Part shown: positions 25,901-37,230 of the stretch, piece by piece
How positions within the stretch are numbered: the first letter of the stretch is position 1
Layout: each line of letters starts with the position of its first letter
NCBI GenBank assembly: GCA_963824225.1
Contig: CAWGOF010000002.1
Location: 744,001 to 808,000 of the forward strand
Length of the DNA: 64,000 nt
DNA from: CAWGOF01 sp963824225
GTDB lineage: Bacteria > Acidobacteriota > Polarisedimenticolia > Polarisedimenticolales > Polarisedimenticolaceae
Direction: 5' to 3'
The notes under the pieces: model-generated
The model's database searches: none
What the model was told of the DNA's origin: nothing
Seen by the model: only the letters and a program-made list of their open reading frames with translations
Position numbers and translations under genes: made by a program

Positions 25901-26887
25901 GGTCACGACCCACGGGCCGCTCAGAACCGCGGTCGCGAGTCCGCCCGAATAGGAGAACGCGCCGGCGAAGTCGCTCGCGGACGCGCCCTGCTCCGTCGTG
26001 ACGTTCGCGTAGGGCATCGGCACCCGGGTCTCGTTCTGCTCGAACCAGCTCCGCGGATACGCGCTCCCCACGACGCGGCCGTAGCGGTTCGAATCGACGA
26101 ACGACACGACCTCGCCGGTTCGTGCGTCGACCCGCGCCTCCCAAGTCTCGATCTCGCCCGGCACGCGATACCGCACGACCCACACCAGGCGATAGGTCAG
26201 CAGCTCCTCGCCGTTCTCCTCGGGTTGGAACCGAAGCGCGGGCGAGCCACGCAGCTCGTACGCCGCAGCATCCCCGCCATGATCGAGTGCTCGCTCGATC
26301 GCCTGGCGCTCGGTCACGACCGGCCGCGCGTCGCCCGGCGCGTGGCCCACGAGCGGCGCTCCGAACTGCACCAGGTTTCCCGAGTTGATGTGCAGGTAGA
26401 CCGCCGCGTCCTCGACTGGCACCCCCGCGACGTGCCACGCGAAGCGCAGTCCGATCGCGCGCCCGTCGCGGCCGAGCGTGCTCGCCTGGCGATCGAGCAC
26501 GAGCTCCCCAACCTCGGGCTCGAGCCACGCTCCTTCGTCCGCGAGGAACCGTCGTCCCTGCAGCTCGAGGCTCGCGAGATCGATCGCACCGCGTGTCTCG
26601 AGCGCGTTCCCCCGACCCGCGATCCACGGGATCCCCGATCCGGCGACGCGCACGGCGCGCCCCGTACGCCGATCGATCGCGATCTCCCACGTGCCGCCGA
26701 AGCGCTTCAGGAATGCGCGAGCGCGCGCCGCCTCGGCGCTCCGGTCGCCGAGGTCCACCGGCTCCGCCCGCGCCGAAGCGTGGGAACGCTCGATCCAGCG
26801 CTCGGAGCGCGGAACCACGGACGGCGCCGCGGCATGACCCGGCACCGTGACCGCGAACGCGAAGGCCAGACCTAGGCCTCGTCGCAC
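22949..26887 (-). CDS. Secreted M36-like zinc metalloprotease with fibronectin-type repeats
   Basis: 1312 residues with a signal peptide (about 1-21). Residues ~40-270 form a propeptide resembling FTP/PepSY domains. The catalytic domain has AYHEWGHGLDFH, with HEWGH at 437-441, and a downstream glutamate in EGTADVVSML, as in gluzincins of the fungalysin (M36) type. After ~640 come three fibronectin-type-III-like modules, each opening with a conserved PGCG-x-LSW block, and a CARDB-like or jelly-roll region before the last module. Probably an exported protease for protein degradation. M4 (thermolysin) is the main alternative family. It is transcribed alone. Confidence 0.82.
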   Translation of the reverse strand: MRRGLGLAFAFAVTVPGHAAAPSVVPRSERWIERSHASARAEPVDLGDRSAEAARARAFLKRFGGTWEIAIDRRTGRAVRVAGSGIPWIAGRGNALETRGAIDLASLELQGRRFLADEGAWLEPEVGELVLDRQASTLGRDGRAIGLRFAWHVAGVPVEDAAVYLHINSGNLVQFGAPLVGHAPGDARPVVTERQAIERALDHGGDAAAYELRGSPALRFQPEENGEELLTYRLVWVVRYRVPGEIETWEARVDARTGEVVSFVDSNRYGRVVGSAYPRSWFEQNETRVPMPYANVTTEQGASASDFAGAFSYSGGLATAVLSGPWVVTDCAGCANPFDPLATVGGGTGRLDFGFGGVDATGNGASTPADRTSYYHLNQVRRIAKAWLPGLAWLDEVLVSHTNYPATCNAFYDGDVYFFRAGQGCGNTGEVSDIAYHEWGHGLDFHTAEGDGATGEGTADVVSMLMTHSALMGPGFFTDGSPVRNLDPNGPRGLLTTSNIGTKCPQVGELGPLGFELHCEGEILGQTAWDLALALAARHGARTGWREAERLFFTSSPFAVGYLPTSFPSVYDAYLLADDTDGNLSNGTPNGTDIFNAFSRHGIAGQNRGASPYCSRPAQPVVTVTPGCDRIDLSWTSVTGAARYVVLRQEPGVEALFEVATVVPPAPRTYSDHEIVPGIPYGYVVLAETASGCESRIESPISSQAVAQPMLTVTAATVQDTNGSGYADPDEEVDLSIELSNVGTAASGGGSGTLTSTSAVTLLDATAAWPGIAPGASAAGEDALRFRAVSPQAACADVLRIRLDPSAGGSCAQEPSWIDVTLGNPQGVCEPSPPCATPPTFAGLSSVVPGPGCGQSTLSWAAATRNCVNSSVRYDVYRSTSVAFAPGPENLVASGIKPTSYVDTGLWGGVTYFYAVRAADSLGGAEGNSIRLPIVPPSGPDVGPPAFTGPQSVSPRPGCGVIGLSWLPATEECGPVTYDVYRSPDDPFFLPGPPTFVGSTTSTTFEDSGLPAYTDFWYIVRARDSAGNESGPDTVFAVQSSGIDRTVLRGSFELSDDGWTFDGLSTATSGNWELGNPHPAPPFQSGDCPDGERCWITGLQSTQVNGQQNDVDGGSTILLTPRLGELNEPVLSPAFEYSYWVAGHPSTRLRVEFKPGNVFNPPFQPLTELAPLATPMWRRIRHPFEIDGWFDAGHQFRFVLSAFSLSSSDEAGIDDWAMIDQGRECIGCSTPPQSLGSIRGRRHGEDVVLEWDLGAGARFGVYVATTPGFTDGVRVGSTNALSFTHEGAAVAPQDLYYLVSAFDTCGNESSLY

Positions 26888-26936
26888 GACACCCCCCGGT
26901 GTGGCTGGCCTAAGTATACGGCGGTTCGAGTCTCGA

Positions 26937-27371
26937 CTACGCGGGTTGAGGCGGCCGACCGGATCCCGCGGTCAAGAAGCGCCGGACCAGGAGCAACGTG
27001 GCCGCACCGGCGACCCCGAGCTCGAGATCGCGCAGCGTGTTCGTCACGCTCGTGTGCGCGTGCGATCCGAGGTAGATGTCGCACAACTGCTCGCCGAACT
27101 CCCAGAACAGGGCCGCGGCACAGGCGATGCCGAACGCCAGCAGGTCGGCGCCGAGCGGTGTCGGCACGCCGAGGAGCCGGGGGCACATGGCGCAGGCCCG
27201 CCGGACGAAGTACGCCGCCGCCATCCCGCCCGAGAAGTGCATGATCGGATCGACGACCGGCTCGTGGCCGAAGGTGCGCGCGGCCACCTCGTGCCCGACG
27301 ACCACGGCGATCGGCGCCCAGGCGGCCTGACGCAACAGGCGCGCGATCGAACGCGGCACCGTCTCGAGCAT
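26937..27371 (-). CDS. Small integral membrane protein of unknown function
   Basis: 144 residues from ATG at 27371, with four predicted membrane helices. Conserved-looking features are DPIMHFSGGMAAAYF, a cysteine pair (CAMC), LFWEFGEQL and TSVTNTLRDLELGVAGA near the C-terminus. The pattern of a His-Phe-Gly helix, a FWEFGE helix and a final D-x-x-x-G-x-x-GA helix recalls DUF2238/YjdF-like membrane proteins; that match is tentative. It lies 38 bp downstream of citrate synthase and is probably cotranscribed. Confidence 0.6.
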   Translation of the reverse strand: MLETVPRSIARLLRQAAWAPIAVVVGHEVAARTFGHEPVVDPIMHFSGGMAAAYFVRRACAMCPRLLGVPTPLGADLLAFGIACAAALFWEFGEQLCDIYLGSHAHTSVTNTLRDLELGVAGAATLLLVRRFLTAGSGRPPQPA

Positions 27372-27409
27372 CGCCTGGGGGTCGAGTCGCGCTTCGGGCG
27401 CCCGACGGA

Positions 27410-28720
27410 TCAGCTCGCGCCTTCCACCTGCGCGAGCAGCCACTCGGTGGTCACGCTCTTCGGCCGCTCGAGCGACAGCCCGAGGGCGCGATCCCACACG
27501 AGCGACGCGAGCACGCCCATCGCCCGCGACACGCCGAACAGCACGGTGTAGAAGTCGTACTCCTCGACGCCGTAGTGCACGAGCAGGCACCCCGAGTGCG
27601 CGTCGACGTTGGGCCATGGGTTCTTGGCCTTGCCGTGCTCACGCAGGATGTCCGGCACGACCTCGTACAGCATCGCCACGATGCGGAAGTTCGGGTCGTC
27701 GGGCAGGTGCGCGAGCGCGAACTCGCGCTGCGCCAGATAGCGCGGATCGGTCTTGCGCAGGACGGCGTGGCCGTAGCCCGGGACGACGTGTCCTGCGCGC
27801 AGCGTGTCCCACACGTACTGCACGAGCTCGTCGCGCGTCGGCGCGTGGCCCAGGTGGCGCTTCAGCTCCACGATCCAGCGCACGACCTCCTGGTTCGCCA
27901 GACCGTGGAGCGGCCCGGCCAAGCCGTTCATTCCGGCAGCCAGACACAGGTACGGATCGGACAGCGCCGACCCGACGAGGTGCGTCGTGTGCGCGCTGAC
28001 GTTGCCGCCCTCGTGGTCCGCGTGCAAGGTCATGTACAGGCGCATCAGCTCCGAGAACTCGGGCGCGTCGATCCCCAGCATGTGCGCCAGGTTCGCGGCC
28101 CAGTCGAGGCCCGGAGCCGCCGGCGGGACGTGGCGCCCGCCCTTGTACGACCGGCGGTAGATGTACGCCGCGAGCACCGGTAGCCTTCCGAGGAGCACCA
28201 TCGCGTCCTCGAACATCGGGTCCCACAGCTCGGTCTTGGCCCGGCCCTCGCGGTACTCGCGGGCGAAGATCGAGTCCGCCTGCATGCTCTGGATCCCCAG
28301 CGCGAACTGGGTCATCGGGTGGCTGTCGACCGGCATCGCGTCGAGCACGCGCTGGGTGTGCGCGGGCAACGTCTCGTGGCTGCGCCACGCGGCCGAGATC
28401 TCGTCGACCTGGGCCTTCGTCGGCACATCGCCGGTCAGCAGCAGGAAGTACAGGCCCTCGGGCAGCGGCTGCTCGGCGCCTGCGGCGCGCGGCAGGAGCC
28501 GGGCGAGGTCCGGGATGCTGTAGCCCCGGAAGCGGATCCCCTCGTCCGGATCGAGCGCCGAGGTCTCGGTGACGAGGCCCTTGACGCCGCGCATCCCGCC
28601 GTACGCCTGGGAGATCGTGACGTCCGAGATCTTGCGCTCGCCGTGATCGGTCTGCAGCCGGCGCACGGACTCCCGCATTCCGGGGATCTTGGACGCCAGA
28701 CGATCCTTCAGCATCGACAT
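27410..28720 (-). CDS. gltA: Citrate synthase, mitochondrial-like type
   Basis: 436 residues. Condenses oxaloacetate and acetyl-CoA to citrate at the entry of the TCA cycle. The N-terminus (LKDRLASKIPGMRESV) and the EGIRFRGYSIPDLARLLP and SYKGGRHVPPAAPGLDWAANL stretches match the eukaryote-like branch rather than the hexameric E. coli type. Catalytic histidines lie in GPLHGLANQEV and VPGYGHAVLR, and the aspartate lies in NVDAHSGCLL. The NADH-regulated N-terminal domain of E. coli-type enzymes is absent, so allosteric NADH control is unlikely. Confidence 0.95.
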   Translation of the reverse strand: MSMLKDRLASKIPGMRESVRRLQTDHGERKISDVTISQAYGGMRGVKGLVTETSALDPDEGIRFRGYSIPDLARLLPRAAGAEQPLPEGLYFLLLTGDVPTKAQVDEISAAWRSHETLPAHTQRVLDAMPVDSHPMTQFALGIQSMQADSIFAREYREGRAKTELWDPMFEDAMVLLGRLPVLAAYIYRRSYKGGRHVPPAAPGLDWAANLAHMLGIDAPEFSELMRLYMTLHADHEGGNVSAHTTHLVGSALSDPYLCLAAGMNGLAGPLHGLANQEVVRWIVELKRHLGHAPTRDELVQYVWDTLRAGHVVPGYGHAVLRKTDPRYLAQREFALAHLPDDPNFRIVAMLYEVVPDILREHGKAKNPWPNVDAHSGCLLVHYGVEEYDFYTVLFGVSRAMGVLASLVWDRALGLSLERPKSVTTEWLLAQVEGAS

Positions 28721-28732
28721 CGAGGGGCCAGG

Positions 28733-31614
<2,882 letters not shown>

Positions 31615-31623
31615 GCCGCGTTG

Positions 31624-31629
31624 ATTCTA
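31624..31629 (-). promoter_or_regulatory. -10 box (TAGAAT) 9 bp before the uvrA start
   Basis: Minus-strand TAGAAT. Its expected transcription start falls within 2-3 bp of the ATG at 31614, implying leaderless or near-leaderless mRNA. No LexA-type palindrome is visible. Confidence 0.45.
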
Positions 31630-31661
31630 CCAGTCGGTTCCACGGCCTCGGTTCTGCTATC

Positions 31662-32306
31662 GTGCGCGGCGTGCTGAGCGGCGTACTCGTGCTCCTCGCG
31701 CTCCTCGCGGGCCCGGCGCCTGCGGACCCGAGCACGCCCGCGCCACCGCCCGTGCTCGTGCCCGACACGAGCCAGCCCGGGCCGGTCGTGCTGCGCGGCC
31801 AGACGTGGACGCTCGAGACGAAGGACGTCACGATCCATCTGCGACAGGTCGACGACACCGAGCGCCGGAACTTCATCGGCCACGTGACGGGACTGTCGAT
31901 CGACCCGTTCGCCGCGCCGGCCGACGCGCCGCCGCGCTTCCTGTCCTACCTCGTGCACATCGAGAACCGAGGCCAGGAGGCGCTCGAGTTCAACCCGGTC
32001 AACAGCTGGCTGACCACGAACCGCAAGCAGATCCTGTACCCCGTCGGGCTGAGCGATCTGCTGTCGATGTACCACGACGGCGGGATGGAGCTGCCCGACG
32101 CGTACGAGCGGGTCGGCCCGGCGGTGCTCGAGCATGCGCGCACGGTCGACGCGGGCGCGACGCTCGCCGGGCTCCTCGTGTACCACATCGTCGACCCGCG
32201 GACGAAGAGCTACCAGATCGACATCGAGCTGACGAAGACGGATGGCAAGGCGGTGCTGTTCGCCGCGCACTATCGCCGGCCACCGAAGAACGAGCGCGGA
32301 GCATGA
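31662..32306 (+). CDS. Secreted protein of unknown function
   Basis: About 214 residues from GTG at 31662, or 211 from GTG at 31671. A hydrophobic signal sequence (LSGVLVLLALLAGPAPA) is followed by a Pro-rich linker and then an all-beta domain: VTIHLRQVDDTERRNFIGHVTGL, FLSYLVHIENRGQEALEFNPVNSWLTT. This looks like a DUF4352/immunoglobulin-like telokin fold. It is divergent from uvrA (about 48 bp between starts). Its stop overlaps the folD start (ATGA), so it is cotranscribed with folD and coaE although no functional tie is evident. Confidence 0.65.
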   Translation: MRGVLSGVLVLLALLAGPAPADPSTPAPPPVLVPDTSQPGPVVLRGQTWTLETKDVTIHLRQVDDTERRNFIGHVTGLSIDPFAAPADAPPRFLSYLVHIENRGQEALEFNPVNSWLTTNRKQILYPVGLSDLLSMYHDGGMELPDAYERVGPAVLEHARTVDAGATLAGLLVYHIVDPRTKSYQIDIELTKTDGKAVLFAAHYRRPPKNERGA

Positions 32307-33229
32307 CCACGGGAACGAACGCCGCGCGCCGGCTCGACGGGACGGCCACGGCTCGGCGTATCCGCACGGAAGTAGCCGAGGGGTGCGCGCGCCTGAAGCG
32401 CGAGCGCGGCATCGTGCCGGGGCTGACCGTCGTGCTCGTCGGCGACGACCCGGCATCGCAGATCTACGTACGCAACAAGGAGAAGGCGGCCCGCGAAGCG
32501 GGCATGCGCTCGACGGTCGAGAGCCTCCCCGGCGACGCCGCGGAGCCAACCGTGCTCGATACCGTGGCCCGGCTGAACGACGACCCGGCGGTCCACGGCA
32601 TCCTGGTGCAGCTGCCGTTGCCCCCGGGCGTCGATTCGCAGCGCGTGGTCCAGGCGATCGATCCGCGCAAGGACGTCGACGGCCTGCATCCGGAGAACGC
32701 CGGCCGGCTGCTCCTGGGCTTGCCGGGCTTCGTCCCGTGCACGCCGGCGGGCGTGATCGAGCTGCTGAAGGAGAACGGCGTGCCGCTCGCCGGGCGCCGC
32801 GCAGTTGTCCTCGGACGCAGCAACATCGTCGGGAAGCCGATGGCGCTCCTGCTCCTGCGCGAGCAGTGCACGGTGACCGTGTGCCACTCGCGCTCGACCG
32901 GCCTGCCCGAGATCGCCTCGACCGCCGACATCCTGGTCGCCGCGATCGGCCGCCGCGCGATGGTCACGGGGAGCTACATCAAGGAAGGGGCCGCGGTCGT
33001 CGACGTCGGGATCCACCGGGTCGAGGACGAGGCGACCTGCCGCGCGCTCTTCGGCGACGATCCGCAGCGCCTGGCGACCCTGCGCGACAAGGGCGCGACG
33101 CTCACGGGCGACGTGCATCCGCTCGAAGCGCGGACCCGCGCGGGCTGGCTCACGCCGGTGCCCGGAGGCGTCGGCCCGCTGACGATCGCGCTCCTCCTGC
33201 GAAACGCGCTCGACGCCGCATGCCGGTGA
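32303..33229 (+). CDS. folD: Bifunctional methylene-THF dehydrogenase / methenyl-THF cyclohydrolase
   Basis: 308 residues. Interconverts 5,10-methylene-THF and 10-formyl-THF for purine and formyl-Met synthesis. The conserved YVRNKEKAAREAGM (catalytic Tyr and Lys), VHGILVQLPLP, DPRKDVDGLHPENAGRL, VVLGRSNIVGKPMALLL (NADP site) and TPVPGGVGPLTIALL are all present. The start is fixed by the ATGA overlap with the preceding stop. coaE begins 10 bp before its end, a tight translational coupling. Confidence 0.96.
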   Translation: MTTGTNAARRLDGTATARRIRTEVAEGCARLKRERGIVPGLTVVLVGDDPASQIYVRNKEKAAREAGMRSTVESLPGDAAEPTVLDTVARLNDDPAVHGILVQLPLPPGVDSQRVVQAIDPRKDVDGLHPENAGRLLLGLPGFVPCTPAGVIELLKENGVPLAGRRAVVLGRSNIVGKPMALLLLREQCTVTVCHSRSTGLPEIASTADILVAAIGRRAMVTGSYIKEGAAVVDVGIHRVEDEATCRALFGDDPQRLATLRDKGATLTGDVHPLEARTRAGWLTPVPGGVGPLTIALLLRNALDAACR

Positions 33230-33837
33230 TCCTTCGCGTCGGACTGACCGGCGGGATCGCCGCGGGGAAATCGACGGTCGCGGGGTTCCTGACCCAGCTC
33301 GGCGCCGCGGTCATCGACGCGGACACCGTGGCCCATGACGTCGTCTCGCCGCAGGGCCCCGCGTTCGACGCGGTCGTCGTGCGGTTCGGGCGTCGGATCC
33401 TCGATGCCGATGGCCAGATCGACCGCTCGACCCTCGGCGGGATCGTGTTCGCGGACTCCGGCGCGCTCGAGGACCTGAACGCGATCGTCCATCCGTGCGT
33501 CCGGGCCGAGGCCGCAGCGAGAATGAGCGAGCTCGAGAGCGTGGGCTTCGGCGTGGCCGTGCTCGACGCGGCGCTGCTCGTCGAGACCGGGATGTTCCGC
33601 GACCTCGACCGCCTCGTGGTCGTGCGCTGCGATCCCCAGAGCCAGATCCGCCGTCTCGTCCTGCGCGGCCTGACGCGCCGCGAAGCCGAGATGCGCCTCG
33701 CCGCCCAGGCGCCGATCGAGCGCAAGGTCGCCGTCGCCAACTACCTGATCGACACGTCGGGCTCGCTCGACGACACGCGGCGCGATGCGGAGCGCGTGTG
33801 GCGCGAGCTGCTCGCGGATCAGGAGCGGCGGGGCTAG
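33220..33837 (+). CDS. coaE: Dephospho-CoA kinase
   Basis: 205 residues. Phosphorylates the 3'-hydroxyl of dephospho-CoA, the last step of CoA synthesis. The P-loop GLTGGIAAGKSTV is at about 8-20, and DADTVAHDVV follows. The CoA-binding region (LDAALLVETGMFRDLD) and lid (RGLTRREAEMRLAAQ) match the family. It overlaps folD by 10 bp. The gene ends just before the CTAG at which the insertion sequence sits. Pantothenate genes panB and panC lie 3-4 kb away on the other strand. Confidence 0.95.
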   Translation: MPVILRVGLTGGIAAGKSTVAGFLTQLGAAVIDADTVAHDVVSPQGPAFDAVVVRFGRRILDADGQIDRSTLGGIVFADSGALEDLNAIVHPCVRAEAAARMSELESVGFGVAVLDAALLVETGMFRDLDRLVVVRCDPQSQIRRLVLRGLTRREAEMRLAAQAPIERKVAVANYLIDTSGSLDDTRRDAERVWRELLADQERRG

Positions 33838-33849
33838 GCGCCCGGCTAG

Positions 33850-33866
33850 GAGCCTGTCCGAGTAAT
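33850..33866 (+). repeat. Left terminal inverted repeat of the IS1182-family element
   Basis: Pairs with 35359-35375 with one mismatch (T/C at the sixth base). Flanked outside by CTAG. Confidence 0.8.
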
Positions 33867-33923
33867 CGGACTTGATTGTGTTTTCCCGGCTTGGCCCTGC
33901 CCGAGTCTTGGGATAATGCGGTC

Positions 33924-35216
33924 ATGGCCAAGACCTTCCGACCCTACGAGCCCGATCAACTGCTTCTGATGCCTCCGTCGCTTCAGGATTGGGTGCCCGA
34001 GGGACACCTGGCGCGGCTGGTCAGCGATGTCGTGGACACGCTGGACCTGTCGACGATCGAGGACAGCTACGAGGAGGAGCGGGGCTACCCACCGTACGAC
34101 CCGCGGCTGATGGTGAAGCTGCTCGTCTACGGGTACTGCACGGGCGTGTACTCGTCGCGGCGGATGGCCGGAGCGCTGCAGGACAGCGTGGCGTTTCGGT
34201 TCTTGGCGGCGGGCAACGATCCGGACTTCCGGACGATCAGCGACTTTCGCAAGCGGCACGGTGCGGCGTTGGCCGGGCTGTTCGACCAGGTGCTTCAAGT
34301 GTGTCGGGAGTCGGGCCTGGTGCGGCTGGGTCGTGTGGCGATCGACGGGACGAAGATCAAGGCCAACGCATCGAAGCACAAGGCGATGAGCTACGGACGG
34401 ATGAAGCAGAAGGAATCGGAGACGCGGCGGATGGTGAAGGAGCTGCTGCAGCACGCGGAGCGGATCGATGCCGAGGAGGACCGGAAATACGGCCGGGATC
34501 GACGCGGCGACGAGCTGCCGGCGGAGCTGGCCACGCATCAGGGTCGGCTGAAGAAGATCCGTGAGGCCAGGGCCGCGCTTGAGGCCGAGGCGCGGCGCAA
34601 GGCCGAGGCCGAAGGAATGGACCCCGAGCACGCGAAGCCCGAGGACAAGGCGCAGCGGAACTTCACCGATCCGGAGTCGCGGATTCAGCGAACACCCGAC
34701 GGATTCATTCAGGGCTACAACGCGCAGGTGGCCGTGGATGAGGAGTTCCAGATCATCGTGTCGCAGGATGTGACGCCGACCGCGCCGGACGTGAACGAGT
34801 TGATTCCTGCGGTGGAACGAATCGAAGACGCACTGGGGAGTCTGCCCGAGCAGGTGCTCGCCGATGCGGGCTACTGGTCGGAGGAGAATGTCCGAGCTCT
34901 CGAAGCGAAGAAGATTGAGCCGTTCATCGCGACGCAGAAGCAGAAGCACGGGCCACCGCCGCCGACTCCGCGGGGCCGTCCGCCGAAGAATCTGACGGTG
35001 CGAGAGCGCATGGCGAGAAAGCTCCAAAGCAAGCGAGGCCGTCGGATCTACGCGGGACGGAAGGTTCTCGCCGAGCCCGTGATCGGACAGATCAAGCAAG
35101 CGCGCGGGTTTCGGCAGTTCCTGCGGCGAGGTGTGCAGCGTGTACGGCAGGAGTGGGCGCTGGTGTGCCTGGCGCACAACGTGCGGAAGCTGCACACCGC
35201 TTTGGCGACGGTATGA
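33924..35216 (+). CDS. IS1182-family transposase
   Basis: 430 residues from ATG at 33924, the usual start before the MAKTFRPYEPDQ motif; the frame opens 48 bp earlier. The N-terminal DUF772 domain (HLARLVSDVVDTLDLSTIEDSY, PPYDPRLMVKLLVYGYCTGVYSSRRM) is followed by the DDE domain: VAIDGTKIKANASKH (first Asp), VTPTAPDVNELIP and VLADAGYWSEENVRAL (second Asp), then EPVIGQIKQARGFRQFLRRG (Glu). The reading frame is uninterrupted, so the element may be active. Confidence 0.93.
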   Translation: MAKTFRPYEPDQLLLMPPSLQDWVPEGHLARLVSDVVDTLDLSTIEDSYEEERGYPPYDPRLMVKLLVYGYCTGVYSSRRMAGALQDSVAFRFLAAGNDPDFRTISDFRKRHGAALAGLFDQVLQVCRESGLVRLGRVAIDGTKIKANASKHKAMSYGRMKQKESETRRMVKELLQHAERIDAEEDRKYGRDRRGDELPAELATHQGRLKKIREARAALEAEARRKAEAEGMDPEHAKPEDKAQRNFTDPESRIQRTPDGFIQGYNAQVAVDEEFQIIVSQDVTPTAPDVNELIPAVERIEDALGSLPEQVLADAGYWSEENVRALEAKKIEPFIATQKQKHGPPPPTPRGRPPKNLTVRERMARKLQSKRGRRIYAGRKVLAEPVIGQIKQARGFRQFLRRGVQRVRQEWALVCLAHNVRKLHTALATV

Positions 35217-35358
35217 AACGGGCCGAGGTGTTCCCGGCGACTGGCAGCATCGGGACGACCGCCGCCGCCCAGCCGTCCCAGCCCACCGATCAGGCCGGGT
35301 CAAACCCGAGACGTTGATGTCCGACCCCCGCGAGAACGGAAACATGTTTGTTCGGTCC

Positions 35359-35375
35359 ATTACTCGGACGGGCTC
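35359..35375 (-). repeat. Right terminal inverted repeat of the IS1182-family element
   Basis: Reverse-complement partner of 33850-33866. Directly followed by CTAG, which contains the stop codon of the neighbouring minus-strand gene. Confidence 0.8.
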
Positions 35376-36377
35376 CTAGCGCGCCACGTCGAAGCCGCGG
35401 AAGGTCTTGCGGCCCGGGTCCCGCAGACGCTTGTTCGGGCAGGTGCCCGTGCGAGCGTCAAACCTCGAGCGACACTCGCTCGGCGGGACCTCGACGCGCC
35501 GCTCGCCGTCGTCGGAGAGAACGAGGATCCGTGTGCCGTCCGCGCGCTCGACGAGGGCCTCGGGTTGAATGTCCGCGGCTGCGGCCGAGGCCGCGGGCCG
35601 AGCCGCGCCGAGCTCTCGTGGCGGATCTCCGAACGTCCCGGACCAGCGGTAGAGCACCGGTGGACTCGCACCGTCGCTTGTGGCGAGGACCAGAAGCTCC
35701 TTGCGTGAAGCGGACCACAGCAGGTCCCGCACACCCCGTTGGCCGAGATCCCACAGGATCGGCTGCCCGAGCTCAGGCGAGCTGCCCTGCTCGACGACCG
35801 CCCCGGGGTTCGCGAGCGGCAGGACGATCGCCCTCGCCGAGACGAGCGGCGCGCGCAGCCCGATCCACAGCGATCGCCCGTCGGCCGAGCTGGCGAGTCC
35901 CTCGATATTCACTGCGGCCAAATCCGCGTCCGCTAGCACTCCGGCCAGCGCCCGGCGGAGCGCGGGCAGGAGCTGGTCGAACGGCCGCCCGAGAGGTCGC
36001 AGCAGCGTGCCGTCACCCGCGTTCTCGACGCGAATGGCGAAGAAGCGCTGGCGGTGCCTCGACGGGCCGTGGGACGTGATCCAGTACACGCGGTCGCCGA
36101 TCCGCGCCGCGGCCTCGATGTCCGCTTCGTCGTCAGGATCGAGCCCGAGGAAGCTCGACACGTCGAGCTCCTGGCGCGGGGGTCCGCCCGCTTCGGCGTC
36201 GTAGAGCCGCAGCACGTTGTCCTCGTCGTCGCCCACGAGGATCGTCGCGCCGTCGATGCGCACGACGGCCGACGCATCGGCCGCCCCGCGATACGTCCGC
36301 AGCGGCCCGTCCACCGCGAGCGCGCCGTGCGACGCGAGCGCGAGAGAGGCCGCGAGTGCGAGCTTGCGTCGCGGCAT
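35376..36377 (-). CDS. Secreted DUF3616-like protein
   Basis: 333 residues with a signal peptide (about 1-21, ending ASHGALA). The body looks like a beta-propeller: IDGATILVGDDEDNVLRLYD, DIEAAARIGDRVYWITSHGPSRHRQRFFAIRV, NIEGLASSADGRSLWIGLRAPL. These are typical of DUF3616 proteins, whose function is unknown. Two cysteines near the C-terminus (ECRSRFDARTGTCPN) could form a disulfide. It starts on the base after the panC stop, so it is the last gene of the folK-panC operon. Its TAG stop is part of the CTAG target of the insertion sequence, so the insertion left the protein intact. Confidence 0.75.
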   Translation of the reverse strand: MPRRKLALAASLALASHGALAVDGPLRTYRGAADASAVVRIDGATILVGDDEDNVLRLYDAEAGGPPRQELDVSSFLGLDPDDEADIEAAARIGDRVYWITSHGPSRHRQRFFAIRVENAGDGTLLRPLGRPFDQLLPALRRALAGVLADADLAAVNIEGLASSADGRSLWIGLRAPLVSARAIVLPLANPGAVVEQGSSPELGQPILWDLGQRGVRDLLWSASRKELLVLATSDGASPPVLYRWSGTFGDPPRELGAARPAASAAAADIQPEALVERADGTRILVLSDDGERRVEVPPSECRSRFDARTGTCPNKRLRDPGRKTFRGFDVAR

Positions 36378-37219
36378 CTACAGCGCCGTATTGTCGAGGA
36401 GCCGCGTGCGCCCGCTGTACGCGGCGACGAGCAGCAGGCGCGGACCGTCGAGCGACGTCGCCGGCTCGAACGTGTCGGCGTCGACGATCTCGACGTAGTC
36501 CACGCGGATCCCCGGCTCGGCGTCGAGGACGCCGCGCGCTGCGGCGCCCACCGCATCGACGGTCGCGCCGGGTGCACCGTGCGCCTCGCGCGCCGCGGCG
36601 AGCGCCAGCGGGATCGCGCGAGCGGCCGCGCGCTCGTCGGCCGAGAGGTACGCGTTGCGGCTCGACAGCGCGAGACCGTCCGTGTCGCGGATCGTCGGGA
36701 CGATCTCGATCTCCGCATCGAGGCGCAGGTCCTCGACCATGCGCTGCACGACCGCACGCCTGCTGCGCGTCCTTCTGCCCGAACACGGCGACGTGGGGCT
36801 GGACGACTCGAGGAGCTTGAGCACCACGGTGGCGACGCCGCGGAAGTGGCCCGGCCGGCTCGCGCCCTCGAGGCGGCTCGACGAACCTGCGACCTCGACC
36901 AACGTGCGTGCGCCCGGCGGGTACAGATCCTCGGCGTCGGGGCGCGAACACGTAGTCCACGCCCGCGCCGATGCACACGTCCGCGTCCTTGACCAGGTCC
37001 CGCGGGTAGCGCGCGAAGTCCTCGTCCGGACCGAACTGCGTCGGGTTGACGAAGATCGACACCACGCACAGATCGGTCCGCTCGCGCGCTGCGCGGACGA
37101 GCGCCAGATGGCCGTCGTGCAGCGCGCCCATCGTCGGCACGAAGCCGATGCGCCGCCCGCGGCGCGCGGGCCTGGCGAGCGATCTCCTTCATCGCGTGCG
37201 AGCGGCGCACGAGCTCCAC
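36378..37219 (-). CDS. panC: Pantothenate synthetase (frameshifted in this sequence)
   Basis: Joins pantoate and beta-alanine with ATP to give pantothenate; about 280 residues when read through. Visible blocks: MKEIARQARA, GFVPTMGALHDGHLALVRAA with the HxGH adenylation motif, VSIFVNPTQFGPDEDFARYPRD, FGQKDAQQA (KMSKS-like Lys region) and SSRNAYLSADERAAARAIPLAL. They fall in different frames, broken near 37165, 36945, 36815 and 36757. The C-terminal ~125 residues are clean. GTG at 37219 is preceded by GGAGG that overlaps the panB stop. Length and motif order are normal, so I treat it as a real gene with sequence errors. Confidence 0.85.
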
Positions 37220-37230
37220 GATGTCGCCTC

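Larger units (their letters stand above)
33850..35375 (+). mobile_element. IS1182-family insertion sequence, complete
   Basis: 1526 bp with terminal inverted repeats: GAGCCTGTCCGAGTAAT at 33850-33866 and its 16/17 match on the opposite strand at 35359-35375. CTAG stands immediately outside both ends (33846-33849 and 35376-35379), consistent with a 4-bp duplicated palindromic target. It carries one intact transposase gene and lies between the convergent coaE and DUF3616 genes. A 159-bp non-coding stretch separates the transposase stop from the right end. Confidence 0.85.

Noticed and set aside
25271..26875. 534-codon plus-strand frame opposite the protease gene
   Set aside because: No motif, arginine-rich and wholly antisense to the HEWGH protease coding region.
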